Source of the DNA: Mortierella alpina
Lineage: Eukaryota; Mortierellomycota; Mortierellomycetes; Mortierellales; Mortierellaceae
Reading direction: 5' to 3'
DNA: 64,000 nt
NCBI GenBank assembly: GCA_029449245.1
Contig: JANATF010000010.1
Span: 1,674,001 to 1,738,000, forward strand
How positions within the stretch are numbered: position 1 is the stretch's first letter; each line of letters opens with the position of its first letter. The notes under the pieces were generated by a model. That model saw only the letters and a program-made list of their open reading frames with translations, had not been told where the DNA came from and ran no database searches. Of the stretch, positions 9,912 through 21,400 are shown one piece after another. The translations under genes and the position numbers were made by a program.

Positions 9912-12900
9912 ATGACGACATGCCTCTGTGCCAACAACAGTGACAGCAGCAGCAACATGAACAGCAGCAGCCATGGTAGTAGGGGGAATCCTTTATGGGA
10001 CAGATGGCGCAATGGCCAAATTGAGGTGATGATCAACGGAGTTCAGGAGGACGAGATGCTGGACACGAAGGACCCCAGCACGGTGCAGCGCAAGGGTGAT
10101 GCAAGCGAGGGCGATGTCGAGACGTGGGACGATGCGTTTGATTTCGACTCCCACCAGCCCTTTGAACACATACTTGAGCAGCTACAACGTACCTTTCCGC
10201 GTTCGCCCCTCTCGGACGTCTCTGACCAGAGCGACTACTTCCAGCCTGCTGCAGCAACTTCCTCGGCGCCTATCACCATAAGGTCCACCAGCGCCAGACC
10301 GCCGGCGTCCTCCTACACCCATGCTCTGCCATCACCTTCAACCACCACCACTGCGACCACTTTGACCTCCTCCAAAGGCACTCATGCCATCCCCACCTTC
10401 AGTATCAACAGTGGCAGTGATGGAGGCATCGCCAATGGCAGTAGTCAAACTAATATCCGGCGTTTGGTCGGGACTACGGATGCGCTCCTTAAAATCGACA
10501 CTCGTGCACCCTTCCACAACAGCTGCTATAACCGTAGCAGTAACGACAGGGCCAGCGCGCTTCCTCCTCTGGCCCCTACACCTCAAGCACACGACGGCAG
10601 TAGCAGCAAGTTTCTTTCTCTGCCCCAGCTGCCATCAACCACATCATCGCCTTCGTCCTCAACTTCATCCTCGCCCAGGGCGGTTACTGTCTCTGTCGGT
10701 GCCCCCTCGACCACCACGGCTTCGACGCGATCCATGGTGGACAACAGCAGCCGGCGGGGCAGTAACGACAAGGGCAAGGGCAAGGCAGAGGACAGATCGG
10801 AGGAAGACTTTTTTTGTCCTGTTCTGTCGACAACAGCCATGACAACCATCACGCAGGAAATGATGCTGTCCAACCTACCCGCTTATACTGGCATTATCAC
10901 CAGAATCAACCCTGTAAAGCGCGTCGCCGCATGGGTTGATGATCTCGAGGACCTCGAGGTGCCAGAACAAGACTTGAACTTTAATCAAGTCCGCTCCACT
11001 CTCGCAAAGTCATCGTCGGTGCCTGATACTTTGGAGTCCATCGAGACGTGGGATACAGACAGCGAGCGATCTGCAGCTCAAAGCGAGGACCCTGTTCGAC
11101 TAAGTTCGCGAATTACAGCAGAAGGTAATACATTCCCTCCTTCTTCCTTGCCTTAAAACTGCTTTCTCAGCCCCATCCTCACCTTCTCACCCATACGTAA
11201 TCTCTTTGTACCAGGCGACCGCATCCTTGTGGATAATATTGCCACAAGGAGGTGCTCCATTCCAACCTCAGAAATTATCGAGACCCTGGACAACGACTTT
11301 GATCTCTCGGAAGACTTTGGTCCGCTTCAACTGCGCTTGCTGCCGGGTCCACATTTGCACAATCATTCCGATTCAGGAAATCTCTCACGGAAACAATCTT
11401 CCCTTCTGAGGTGGCAGGACCTGGGCTCTGATCTGGACGAGGATGATCTCGAGAACCGCAGTTTGTCGAGCAGCGGTTCTTTGTCCAGGGTCAGCATGAT
11501 TGATGAGGATCTGTTGGACGGCATCGTCTTTCCAGAGTCGATGGAAAACTTGCGACTAGTCACGGATCGTCCTTACCGGCCAGAGCGGGATCCCTCGGTC
11601 TTTGGAAAGGAGTCAAGAATGCAGGAAGATGATCCTGAGGAATTTTGGGAGGGCCTGGAGATAAGCGACGACAGCTTCAAGTTGCAAGGTCGCAACAAGC
11701 ACCTGTTTGTGCGACCTGCCCTGGTCGGTCGCGAGCGGAGCAGTTCACGCGTGCGGAGGGAGGTCGTGCCACTGAAGGACTTTGTGGCTCTGCCCTCAAG
11801 AATCCCTCGACTGTGCCGTGCTCCCGGCGACACCTCACGTCCAGTGACACCGGCACCTAGTCTCTCTCGGATGCATTCAACCCACTTTGATCTTCCGCTG
11901 CGCAACCTCCACTCAAAGTCATCCCTGCCGCGATTGAAGCGGTCCAGTATTTCAAAGAGGGAAGGGTCAAGGGTCAAGCAGGCCCTTTTCACTGCGAATC
12001 CACACTCCAGGATCATCTCAAGTGAGTTGGATACCAGTGTTGCGTCCACTCCATTCGCATCTCGCGCCCCTACTCCAACCGCCATCCATATTCCGGGCAG
12101 TAAGAGGAGTTCATTGTATAATGCGAGGGATGATTTTCCTAACGTCGGAGCATCGTCCCTGGCCATGCGCTCTGTCTCCTTCACAGAGCCTGCTGAGCCT
12201 ACCAAAACTCCATTGGCAGCCGAGTCGACAACCGTATTGCCCTCCATGCCAATCTTACTGGCACAATCGCCAGTACCAGCTCAAACTCAGCGCAGTAGCA
12301 GGATATTTCCGACCCTTCGCATGCTGGTTCGGAAGCTCGATTTGGGTAGGCCCAGACTATCTGCTAGAGGCCTCTTCCCTGCCTTTGGCCAAGTGGCTAC
12401 CCCTTCAGAATCCAGGTCAGCCGCTCCCACTGATGCGATTGCACCGCAGCAGTCGGCGATGCCCTCTGTGCTCCCTCTCACCATACCGCCTTTCAACCCC
12501 ACGCCCGAAGCCACTAATGATATCAAAGCTGCTCTGAAACATCCACCCAATTCACGCTCATCATCGTTCACTGATTGGGGATCTGTCTTTGGTTCTACCG
12601 AGAAAGCCAAGGAGAGTCGCCCGTCATCAAGAGTAGGTCCTGTGTCTCTAGGAGACATCTCAGAGTTAGCGACAGTAGATTTCACCGGCGAGATCATGAC
12701 AGGAGCGTTTGATCAGATGGCGGTGGCGGAAAAGTTTTCCCGACGCGTGTTTCTGAAACGGTCGCCAAAGCAAAGCATGTTTGGTGATGGGTCGGAGCTG
12801 GATCGTTTTGATAACCTGCCCACGTTTGACATGGGCGAGTTACCGCTGACAGGAAACGAGGACGAAATCGACAGAGTCAAGGCATTGCAATACAAGCGAC

Positions 12901-15374
12901 AATCGATCGATCGAGTTGCGATGTGGCTGCGAAAGCCGCAGTCGATTGTCAACATGAAGGAAGCTGCCAAGCCAATTGAAGGTAAGAATCAGTCACTGCC
13001 GCAATAACGCCAGCACAACAGTAGTCGGCTTTCAGACACCATCCTGTTTATCTTCAAGCTGACATTTTTCTCAATCAATGTCCTCTGTTTTATCCTCGCT
13101 CTCAAGTCGCTCGACCTTTGGAATCTGAGGGTTCATCCTCGTCCATAATCCGCAAGACCAAATCGATCCGCAGGTCGCTCTTTGATATTTTTACTCAGGT
13201 TACTCAGGCTACTCAGCTTGCCCCTATAATGCCGGCCATCCCGCCGCCGCCTGTGCTGACGACGGTAACCTGCCATTGATATACTGATATAACCCCTTGT
13301 TAAAATAGCGTAATAGCTGCGAGTTACCACATCTAACCTATCGACCGGGGTTATCTTTTCTTTGCCTTTGCCGCCTTCATTGCTACTGTAGGAAACGAAA
13401 AAGAAGCGGACTTCAAGTGGCCCTACATTAATACGCGACCTTTCACTGCAACCTAAGGTGCGTAAAGTTTCGGGAATGGTCTACAACCCCAAGGACAAGA
13501 TGTGGGACGGCAATGACGATATTCTGGACGACTTTGAGAATGAGGACGCCGAAGTGGCGGCGGCCACGTCAGCTTTTGCATCTCCAGCAACGTCTCCACG
13601 TCATTTCGAGTTTCCAGGTTCACCATTGTCTCTCGCCTACTTCCCCAACTCACCGCTCATGGGAACTGCAAGTATGTCGGCTGTGAACAGACCTGCTTTA
13701 ATCACCAACATGAATCAACACTCCAAGCCGAGGATGCAAGTTGCTGGCAAAATGGTCTTTGATCCGACCCGGATGTGTTGGATCATCAACCCAGAGTATC
13801 TGCACTGCCGTAAACAACAGCAACAACGGAGACGCCATGGTCACGGAGATCATACTCGCCAGCGCTCCATGGATGAAGCATGGGGCGATGAGCCTGATGT
13901 GTTTGCAGGTCTGAGCGAAAGTGACAAGAGCCAGGATGAAGATGATCTTCAAAACGAGGAGGAGTTAAACGAACGAGAGGACTGGGAACGGGAAGGCACA
14001 ACCGGCACCAACTGCCAAAGTCGATCGAATGCCCGCCGTCTTCTCACCAGGCCCTCGTTTCAGAGACAACCGAGCCATGACTGTGTAGCCGAGCAAGAGC
14101 GTCTGCAAGCATGGGCGGAGACGATGGTGGTCCCGAACGCAGCCTCACATGATCTTGCAGACCCACGCTCGATAGGCGGGGCAGGAGGATTTCACTCGGT
14201 CATCTCGAAATCCAGTCGCAGGAGCCTCAATGGACATCATGGGACGTGCTCTGGTGGCGTTGGTAGCATCGGTGGTGGCAATAGCAGCCGTGGTGAGTTT
14301 GAGGTTGGCGTCGAGTTTGATATCACGGATACCTTCTTGGAACAGTGCATAGCGGCAGAGGCTCAGCATCGTAAAGGGGCTGGAAGATTCTTCGCGTTGC
14401 CTTGCAGCCCCGTCGGCGTACTACAGCCACCAGCCGCTGTCGCCACCACCGGCCGGCTATCAAAGATAACGCCGTCGAAGATGATTAGCCTGGGTAAGAA
14501 GTCAGGCAAGGCTGTCTCAAGAGTGAAGTATGAGGGCACCATAGAGGGCACGGTCAAGGCGGTACATATCAAAGAGGAAGAGAAGAAAGACATCGCGACA
14601 AATGACAGAGAGATCGAGGGGAAGGAGAGGAAGCTGTCATCTCCAACCAACCCGCTTATGTCATGGCCTCTCCGAAGCAAGGGCAAGTCCACATCCAAAT
14701 CGATCCAGGCTCTGTTACTGAGCGACGATCCTATTTCAATCGGGCGAAGCTCTGGCCATCCGAGAGTATCAGGACTAGCCAGTGGGAGTGAGCAGGGCAG
14801 CAGCATCCTACGCAGGAACAGCGAAGGATGTGTGACTGCCTTTAACGACGATGGTAGTGGTAAGGACAAGAACAAAGGCAAGGACAAGGGTAATAACAAG
14901 AGCAACAGCAGGAGTTTCAGCAGGACCAGCCTACTTCCTTTCGTTACGGCCAACAGCGACATTTCCCGGAGCCCAGCTGTAGCTGTAGCTGCGACTCTGG
15001 CTGCCCGCGGTCGAGGTGGCTCACGTGAACTGTTCTTTCATCGCCCTGTGAGACAGGAGGACACTAAGCGAGGCACGCTGTCCTTTACAGCCACTCTTGC
15101 GGCGGCTCGCCGAGGAGGTTCCATGCCATTTGATCGAAGAAAAATTGGCGCGGACACATTTGATCCACTTCGAAATTCACAGCACAAGGACGGACAACAC
15201 CAGCAGGCTGGAAGAGCTGGCAAGCTCGGGATCGGGGAGGAAGGGAAGGATGACGAAGAAGATAAAGTGGAGCGAGGCTATAGAATCATGCCTAACTCGC
15301 GCGGTCGCCCACCGCTTCAACCCAGGGTGGAGCTCGTGTTGGAGTTTGAGCGCCATGGTCAGCGGTACCGCTAA
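9912..15374 (+). CDS. Byr4/Bfa1-type two-component GAP subunit (SIN/MEN regulator)
   Basis: Four exons: 9912-11124, 11215-12981, 13107-13264 and 13392-15374, total 5,121 nt (1,706 residues), phases consistent. Diagnostic blocks appear in the order of the Byr4/Bfa1 family: an early ETWDDAFDFD acidic-aromatic motif; LLDGIVFPESMENLRL; the FGDGSELDRFDNLPTF block; a GPTLIRDLS block; SGMVYNPKDKMWDGND; and near residue 1150 AGKMVFDPTRMCWI followed by DEPDVFAGL. Family role: Byr4/Bfa1 binds Cdc16/Bub2 to form the GTPase-activating complex for Spg1/Tem1 at spindle pole bodies, restraining septation or mitotic exit until the spindle is positioned. The protein is much longer than the yeast homologues because of Ser/Thr-rich disordered stretches, which could be kinase targets. 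The ATG at 9912 is chosen because upstream in-frame codons lie in CT-rich leader. It is tail-to-tail with the methyltransferase gene, with only ~70-125 bases between stops. Confidence 0.85.
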
Positions 15375-15497
15375 ATACTTTGTTTATTTTTAACGGACCT
15401 CACCACAATAAGAAAGGTGGCCATGATTTAACAGCACTAAGCTATCATCAAAAAGCCCCCAGAAATAAATCACTCGTTGCCCTGCTTGTTTTTGACT

Positions 15498-18400
15498 TTA
15501 GTAAAGACAAGGTAACACGCCTATCCATGTAACAAGTAGGTTTAAGAGACGTGTTACTCTGTAACTGCGCGGCCTGGGTACTATAGTTTGACACTTGTAA
15601 CTTACATGGACGATCGGCAGGTGCTTCGCCGGAATCTCGTCGTTTGGAGTGCACGTTTCTTCTTTGAGCTCTTCCCAGCAAGTAACCTTGCGCCGGTCCT
15701 TTTGGTAGCCTTCGGGAACAGCCTCCACTAAGAGGATTGAGAGACAGGGTAAAAAAAAGAGCGTAATTGAAACTCATCGTAGCAACGCAGAGAAATTTTT
15801 GAAGAATCAATCACTCACCAAGCTCTTTAAGCCTCAGACAGTCCTCACCGACCACTCGGATGATGTCCTCTTGAATCAACATTCCCAAAGGTATCAATTT
15901 GCCCTCCTCCGATCGTACATCTTGAGCACCCACGATGAAAACTCCCGTGACAGGCAGCCTCTCCAGCGCCTCGATCGCCAGATGCATGACTGCAGTACGA
16001 TAAGCTGAAACCTGGTGAGACCTGAGGGTTGAACAAGGGATGTGAGCGAGCATTCTCAATGCCGTTTGTGCTGGAGGAGGAAAGCAGGGCGTATCTTGTG
16101 CGATCTTGTTTTGATGCCCAATATCATCAGATGTTTCGCTCAAATCGGTGATGAGCCCCTGGATGAAAAATTCGTTCACGAAGCGAGAATGGAACGGATC
16201 AGTAAAGTATATCTATTGACATCCACAACTGGTACATACTAGAGTAATGAGTTTGCACGGCTTTAAGTTTTTCAGTTGTGTAGCTTACCAATGCCAGTAA
16301 CATCCTATTATTCTCTTGAATCTGCTGGAGTCTGTCCCGTTCGTAAGACACCAAATCTTCCTCGTCCGGTGGCAGTACCTCTGAGAAATAAAATTAGAGC
16401 AAGGCAGTTAAAACTTGCTGTCAATAATATCAACACCATTTTGTCTATCGCTCAACTTACCGACAGCATGCTCCTTGGAAAGCTCTACTGTCTCCTCGGA
16501 GTTCTCGCTCTTGAAGTCCAGCTTGAACTCTTCCCAGTTGGCATCGTTTCTTCCGAATCGCTCAACCTATGTTTTTGTCGCAAGAGATAAATTCAGTGCT
16601 GGGAATCGAGACAGATACCATTGAAACCCATGCTTTGTTATAGTACAGTAAATGGCGTGTTGTCTTACCATGCGGGAGACACACAGTGTCGGGAAATCGT
16701 ATTCTTCTGTCGGCTTAAATGTCCATACAGATCCCATGACCACACTCTTACGCTCGATCGGGCAGCTGGGGATAGATCGCAATGTGCTGGATATGTCCAC
16801 CTTTTCCAAGAGTGTAAAATCTTCAGAGTTGAGAAAGTATTAATACAATATTTTCTTTCCTCTCCCTCCACCTATATCTCTGCATTCGAATCCAGAACAC
16901 AACAATACCTGGCTCCAGAATCATGGTGTCAATATCCTCCTTTGGAACTTTGCGCAGTGTCGCCACAAATTCATGTGTAAAGCACAAGAAGTCGAACTGG
17001 ACGCACAAATAGGTCCCCAATCCAAACATAGCACAATAGCGCTGCCGTTTGACAATCAGCTCTTCGAGCTCAAATCCTTCGTTAATATACTGCCGAATGA
17101 GTTGATAACTGACCGGGATATAAAAGCAATGCTCCCGATTGTCGCCAATGCCCAAAGTGCAGCGACGGCCCATCTTTAACAGGCGGTATGTCTCTTGAAC
17201 AACTGATCTCATTTCGCGCTGAAACTCATTTGCGTTCCCAAATCGAGATAGGTCGCCTGCAAGCCGTGCCACGCAGATGAAACACAGAACTTCGGTTAGG
17301 TAGCTTCCAAGGCTGCACTTATAACTTCATGTACATGCCGAGTATACAACAATATGCATCATAAAATACACTTGCCATCAATATGAGTGGAGTAAGCAAC
17401 ACAGTCCTTGTAAGGAGGATGGGAAAGCACGTGGTCGAAACTTTCGTTCTCGAAAAGTGGTCCAGAGAGGCTTCGCGAGTCCCCTTGCAAAATTGTGGGA
17501 CGGTGCTCTGCTCTTATTGAACCATCCGGAGGGACCGCGAAGGAGCAATTTCTGATGGAGAGTGTGATAGCCGCCTATGTAAGCAGCAATGCGAATTGGT
17601 ATAACCGTTAATACTGCTATAGTAAATCCAGATACTAATCAGGCGCAGAAACAGGTCGGTGACACGTTACAGGGTTGATGTCTACAGCTGTGCAGCTACG
17701 ATACACGAGACGAAAAGTAAAAGCGTAAGTTAGTCACCCATGAACATGAATCAGCTTTGACCTTACGAACCATGGTCTGTCTTTATCTGAGATGAGAGTA
17801 GGTCTATAAACACCATACCATCGGCCCAGAAGAAAGCACTCAATGGCATCTGTCCCGCGACCCAGAAAATTTGAAAGAATTTTGTCGTTTGGTTTGGTGT
17901 ACTTCGTAACGGCTCTATGTAGCAGAAGTCAAAAAGTTAGCTTCGTGTTTCGTGTTTCGTGCTTCTTATTTACGACAGCCATAGTTGCAGACACTGCAAT
18001 GATAATTACCTCCGCACAGTCTGGGGAAGCCAAGTACCATGGTAGTCTGTCCCAGAATGTGTAGCCCCTGTCCAAATGTATAACCATGTTATGAAACGTT
18101 CAGGGACTCTGGGATTTCAGACGGATTTCAGTGCATGATGCATGAGGCTGACTTACATCTTGGTGCGCGTCCAGGAATATCATAATAGGTGGTATCAATG
18201 GGGAGCGAGTATAACTGGTTCTCAGCAGGACCATAGGAATCGAGGTAAACTGCTTGAGAGGACAAGTGGTCGAACCGAACAGCCGAAACGGCCGTTCGGG
18301 TCAAATATGGACTATGCGAATAGTCCTCTGCTGAAGTAGCGTACCGTCCAACACCACGATCATTTGTATCATAGATGGGAGCTATAGTGGGCGGAGCCAA

Positions 18401-21400
18401 CGCCAGCGAACCTGAGCCAGGTGTTGCTGGCAGATCGTCGAGAGTGATGGGAGGCTGCATGGGTGTGTCATTGACAGGGCCTGCCAGAAAACAATCCTCG
18501 CACATTAAGACACCATTGTACCCTAGCGGTCGCACAAGGACAAAAGTTATGATCGAATGCTTCCACATGCAATATCAGCCCAAGTAATACATCGAACGCA
18601 CCTTTTCTCCACTTGGCCGATGTTGCAGACCAGCAGTAAGAGCACACGAGGCGGGACAGGCCTCGTAGTTTAGGCTTGTAGCTGACCGACTTCTTTTTAG
18701 ACGACAGTGGCTCTTCCAGGTCTACAGTTTGCAAGGCCTCTTTCTCCAATTGCTCTTTATGCATGAGTTCCAGAGCTAACAGTTCACCGTGCAAGAATTC
18801 ATTAATGTCGATACAACGCCTCTCTATGATTGAAGCGGATGAACCATCCAGGTTTCTAAATGACTTACAAGTTGTCCTGAAGTCATCCTTCTCGTGTTCG
18901 TGATCAATTTGGTCCTTAGAAAAGCACTAAGGCCGGCCATCAAAAGCAAGGAGAAATGACATGGAGCCACAATGCAAACATTAAAACTTGTCTGCTGCAC
19001 GCGCTAAAAGGAAGCAAGCTTTCCGTTGCACTCACCGCACGGCATAGATCAAATGTGTGGAAGTAATCGTCACTACATTTTACGCACGTCTGCCACGGAT
19101 TGACGCCAAGAATTTGCAAGCAACTGTCGCAGCTGAAGGACTCCTCATATGCATCTACAAGACAGGTTCACGGTTAAACTTTTACAATGACTCGGCGACG
19201 AACAATTTTCATTTTTCAGAAACGTCCCTCATGTGCCGTCATGGTGTACCTCGTTGTAATAACGCTCTCTCATGCTGCGGACACCAAAATATAACGCCGT
19301 CCTCGAAATGGGACATCGGCTTGCCTGTGCAAGGTACGTGAAAGCTTCGACCGCACTTGGGATCAAAGCACCCAATGGTGGCTCCTTTTTCTTTGCAAAC
19401 AGTGCATTTCTATGACCAAAAATGTGCTTCGACAGTTAGATAATGTCACCACAGTAAAATTGCCTAAGAATCATTAGCACAGTGTAATGAGGCAATACCA
19501 CGGTACGGCCCCTTCGCATGGCCATTGAAACGTTGTACCAGCTTCCATCCTTGCCCTGGATGACCTCGGGCGAATGGCGTGCGCAGGCGTCGTGAGCCCA
19601 GTAATGTCTTTTCTTGAAGTCCCCGTATCGATTTGTAGTTGCGAGCAAGAACGGGTAAGGCCCCACGAAATGATCCTTAGATGTCCCGTCGTCATTGCAG
19701 AACGCGCAAACTTTACGGTCTTTCCACTGGTCCAGATACAAAAAGCCTTGGTCGTTCTCCAAGCTCATCATCGCCTTGAACTGTGCCTCCTGAAGGTCGT
19801 TCACATTGGGCCTCTCTGGCTCCTTGTATTCCAAGTCCAGAAGGTCTTTTTCAAAGCGCGTGATTATCCCACCCTTGACTGGACGAACTCCGCGAGGTCC
19901 CACGATGACTTTCGTGGCAAAAGAATTACGGGGATGGTCGTGATGCTCTGGGAAGGCATTGGAAAAGCACCAAAGACAGAGATTGAACGGCTTGTTCTCG
20001 GAGTCGGGAGCCTTGCCTTCTACTTCGCAATACGTGCAATATATACTAGACCATTCTTAATTAGTGTCCATAAAGTAGCTGCAACCTTGAAGTACATGGG
20101 GTGTAAAACGCTATAACTTACCGAAACTGACTGATTTTGACATTACATTGCACACAGTGAACTTCAACGGCAACTTCATCAGAGAGACCGTCATAAACGG
20201 GAGCAACTGCATCAAGCGACAGCTCCTCCTCAGTTGCCGGATTAGGTTTGCTCTCGGCCGAAGGCTCCCCGCCCAGAGCCACTTCAGTCGGGCTGCTCGA
20301 TACTGTAAAATCTACTCCCTGCTGTACGGACTCTGTCTGTACCAAAGTCGGGTCGTAGCGCAATCTCTCGCTGTTGATATCAATCCATTCGTTGAAGAAC
20401 TCTTGAAACCCCTCGTAGTGAACTAGCACCCGACTATTTTTGACATCCCGAATGACCGCCGTCAGCCAATCCATTTGCCGGTCTCGTGCCTGAATGCGTG
20501 TTCCTGGAACCATGGTTCGTCTCAAAACCGTAATGTGGTCCTCGGCTAGAACTCTGGTGCGCTTCTTCGAGCTCGTCAAACTTCGCAGACTCTGAAACGT
20601 GCTTGAGGCTTCGGCTTGGTTATTGGCTGAGCCTTGGATGAGATTCTCCATTTTCTTGAAGCCAAGAAGCATTTTCTTTTTGGTGTTTGCCTTCTGTAGT
20701 TTCTTGAGGGTTCCATTAAGCTTGAGCGATGTTGTCGGCTCAATATGTCCCGCTTCGTTAAATGTGATTCCTGCCATGTTGGTAAGACCGAGAATCCGTT
20801 TAGAAAGGGCTCCATGACGCCACCTATCCAGCTTGCGCCTCGGCAACGACTTGATCAACCTCTGCTTCCGCCGCATGAACGTGTTGTTGAGAGCTGCGCT
20901 CCTGTCTGCCTCGTTGTAAATGACCTGGCGCACAAACTGTATCATGGGAGCGCTGCACATGTTCCTCATGGCCAACTCCCTGGTCTGCTTTAGTTCACGT
21001 TGGTCCTTCCTAGCGGTAGGCGTTGATGGGGGCACAGGGCTGGTTCTTGAGGTTCCGTAATCCTGACGAGCCTCGAGCTGTGCCACGAATCGGTCCCGCG
21101 TCTTGGTATTGGTCCGTTTTGGAGCGTCCTCGCCCTCCCCGCCTTCCGCCATATTTGATCCATCCTCGCTCGCTTTTCCTTCTCCGTCTGGGCTGGCAGT
21201 TGCGGCCCTTTTTTTCTTCTTCGATCCAGAAGTAGGTGCATAATCGTACGAGGGATACTCGATGACTCTATTCTTCACCAAGCCGGTGTCGAGGATGCGA
21301 TGGATTATCCTTAATAGTTCCGCCTCCTCATCCTCATACCTGTATGAGAGGATTTCTGATGGAACAAGGCCTAGCTGAATAGGATTCCCAAGAGAGGGTA

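Larger units (their letters stand above)
15819..18067 (-). other. SAM-dependent amino-methyltransferase region of the fusion gene
   Basis: Exons 9-17. Upstream YHGTWLPQTVRRAVTKYTKP leads into motif I, FLGRGT (residues 1627-1632). Then come the acidic AVDINP motif, PTILQGDSRSL, FDHVLSHPPYKDCVAYS (catalytic tetrapeptide HPPY at 1703-1706), DLSRFGNANEF, and the GRRCTLGIGDNREH...GFELEELIV block. Order I-IV-VIII matches bacterial/archaeal N4/N6 DNA methylases with HPPY at the D/N/S-PPY position; that bacterial comparison is from memory and needs a search. Exon 17 repeats the C-terminal theme (VTGVFIVGAQDVR, KLIPLGMLI, LKEL then VPEGY), suggesting a second degenerate half or a circularly arranged C-terminal lobe. 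The catalytic motifs look intact. Confidence 0.77.

Noticed and set aside
18860-18880. GTAAGT donor in exon 7 of the methyltransferase gene
   Set aside because: Splicing there gives a stop with each nearby acceptor, while the unspliced frame stays open and reaches the GATA-type finger.
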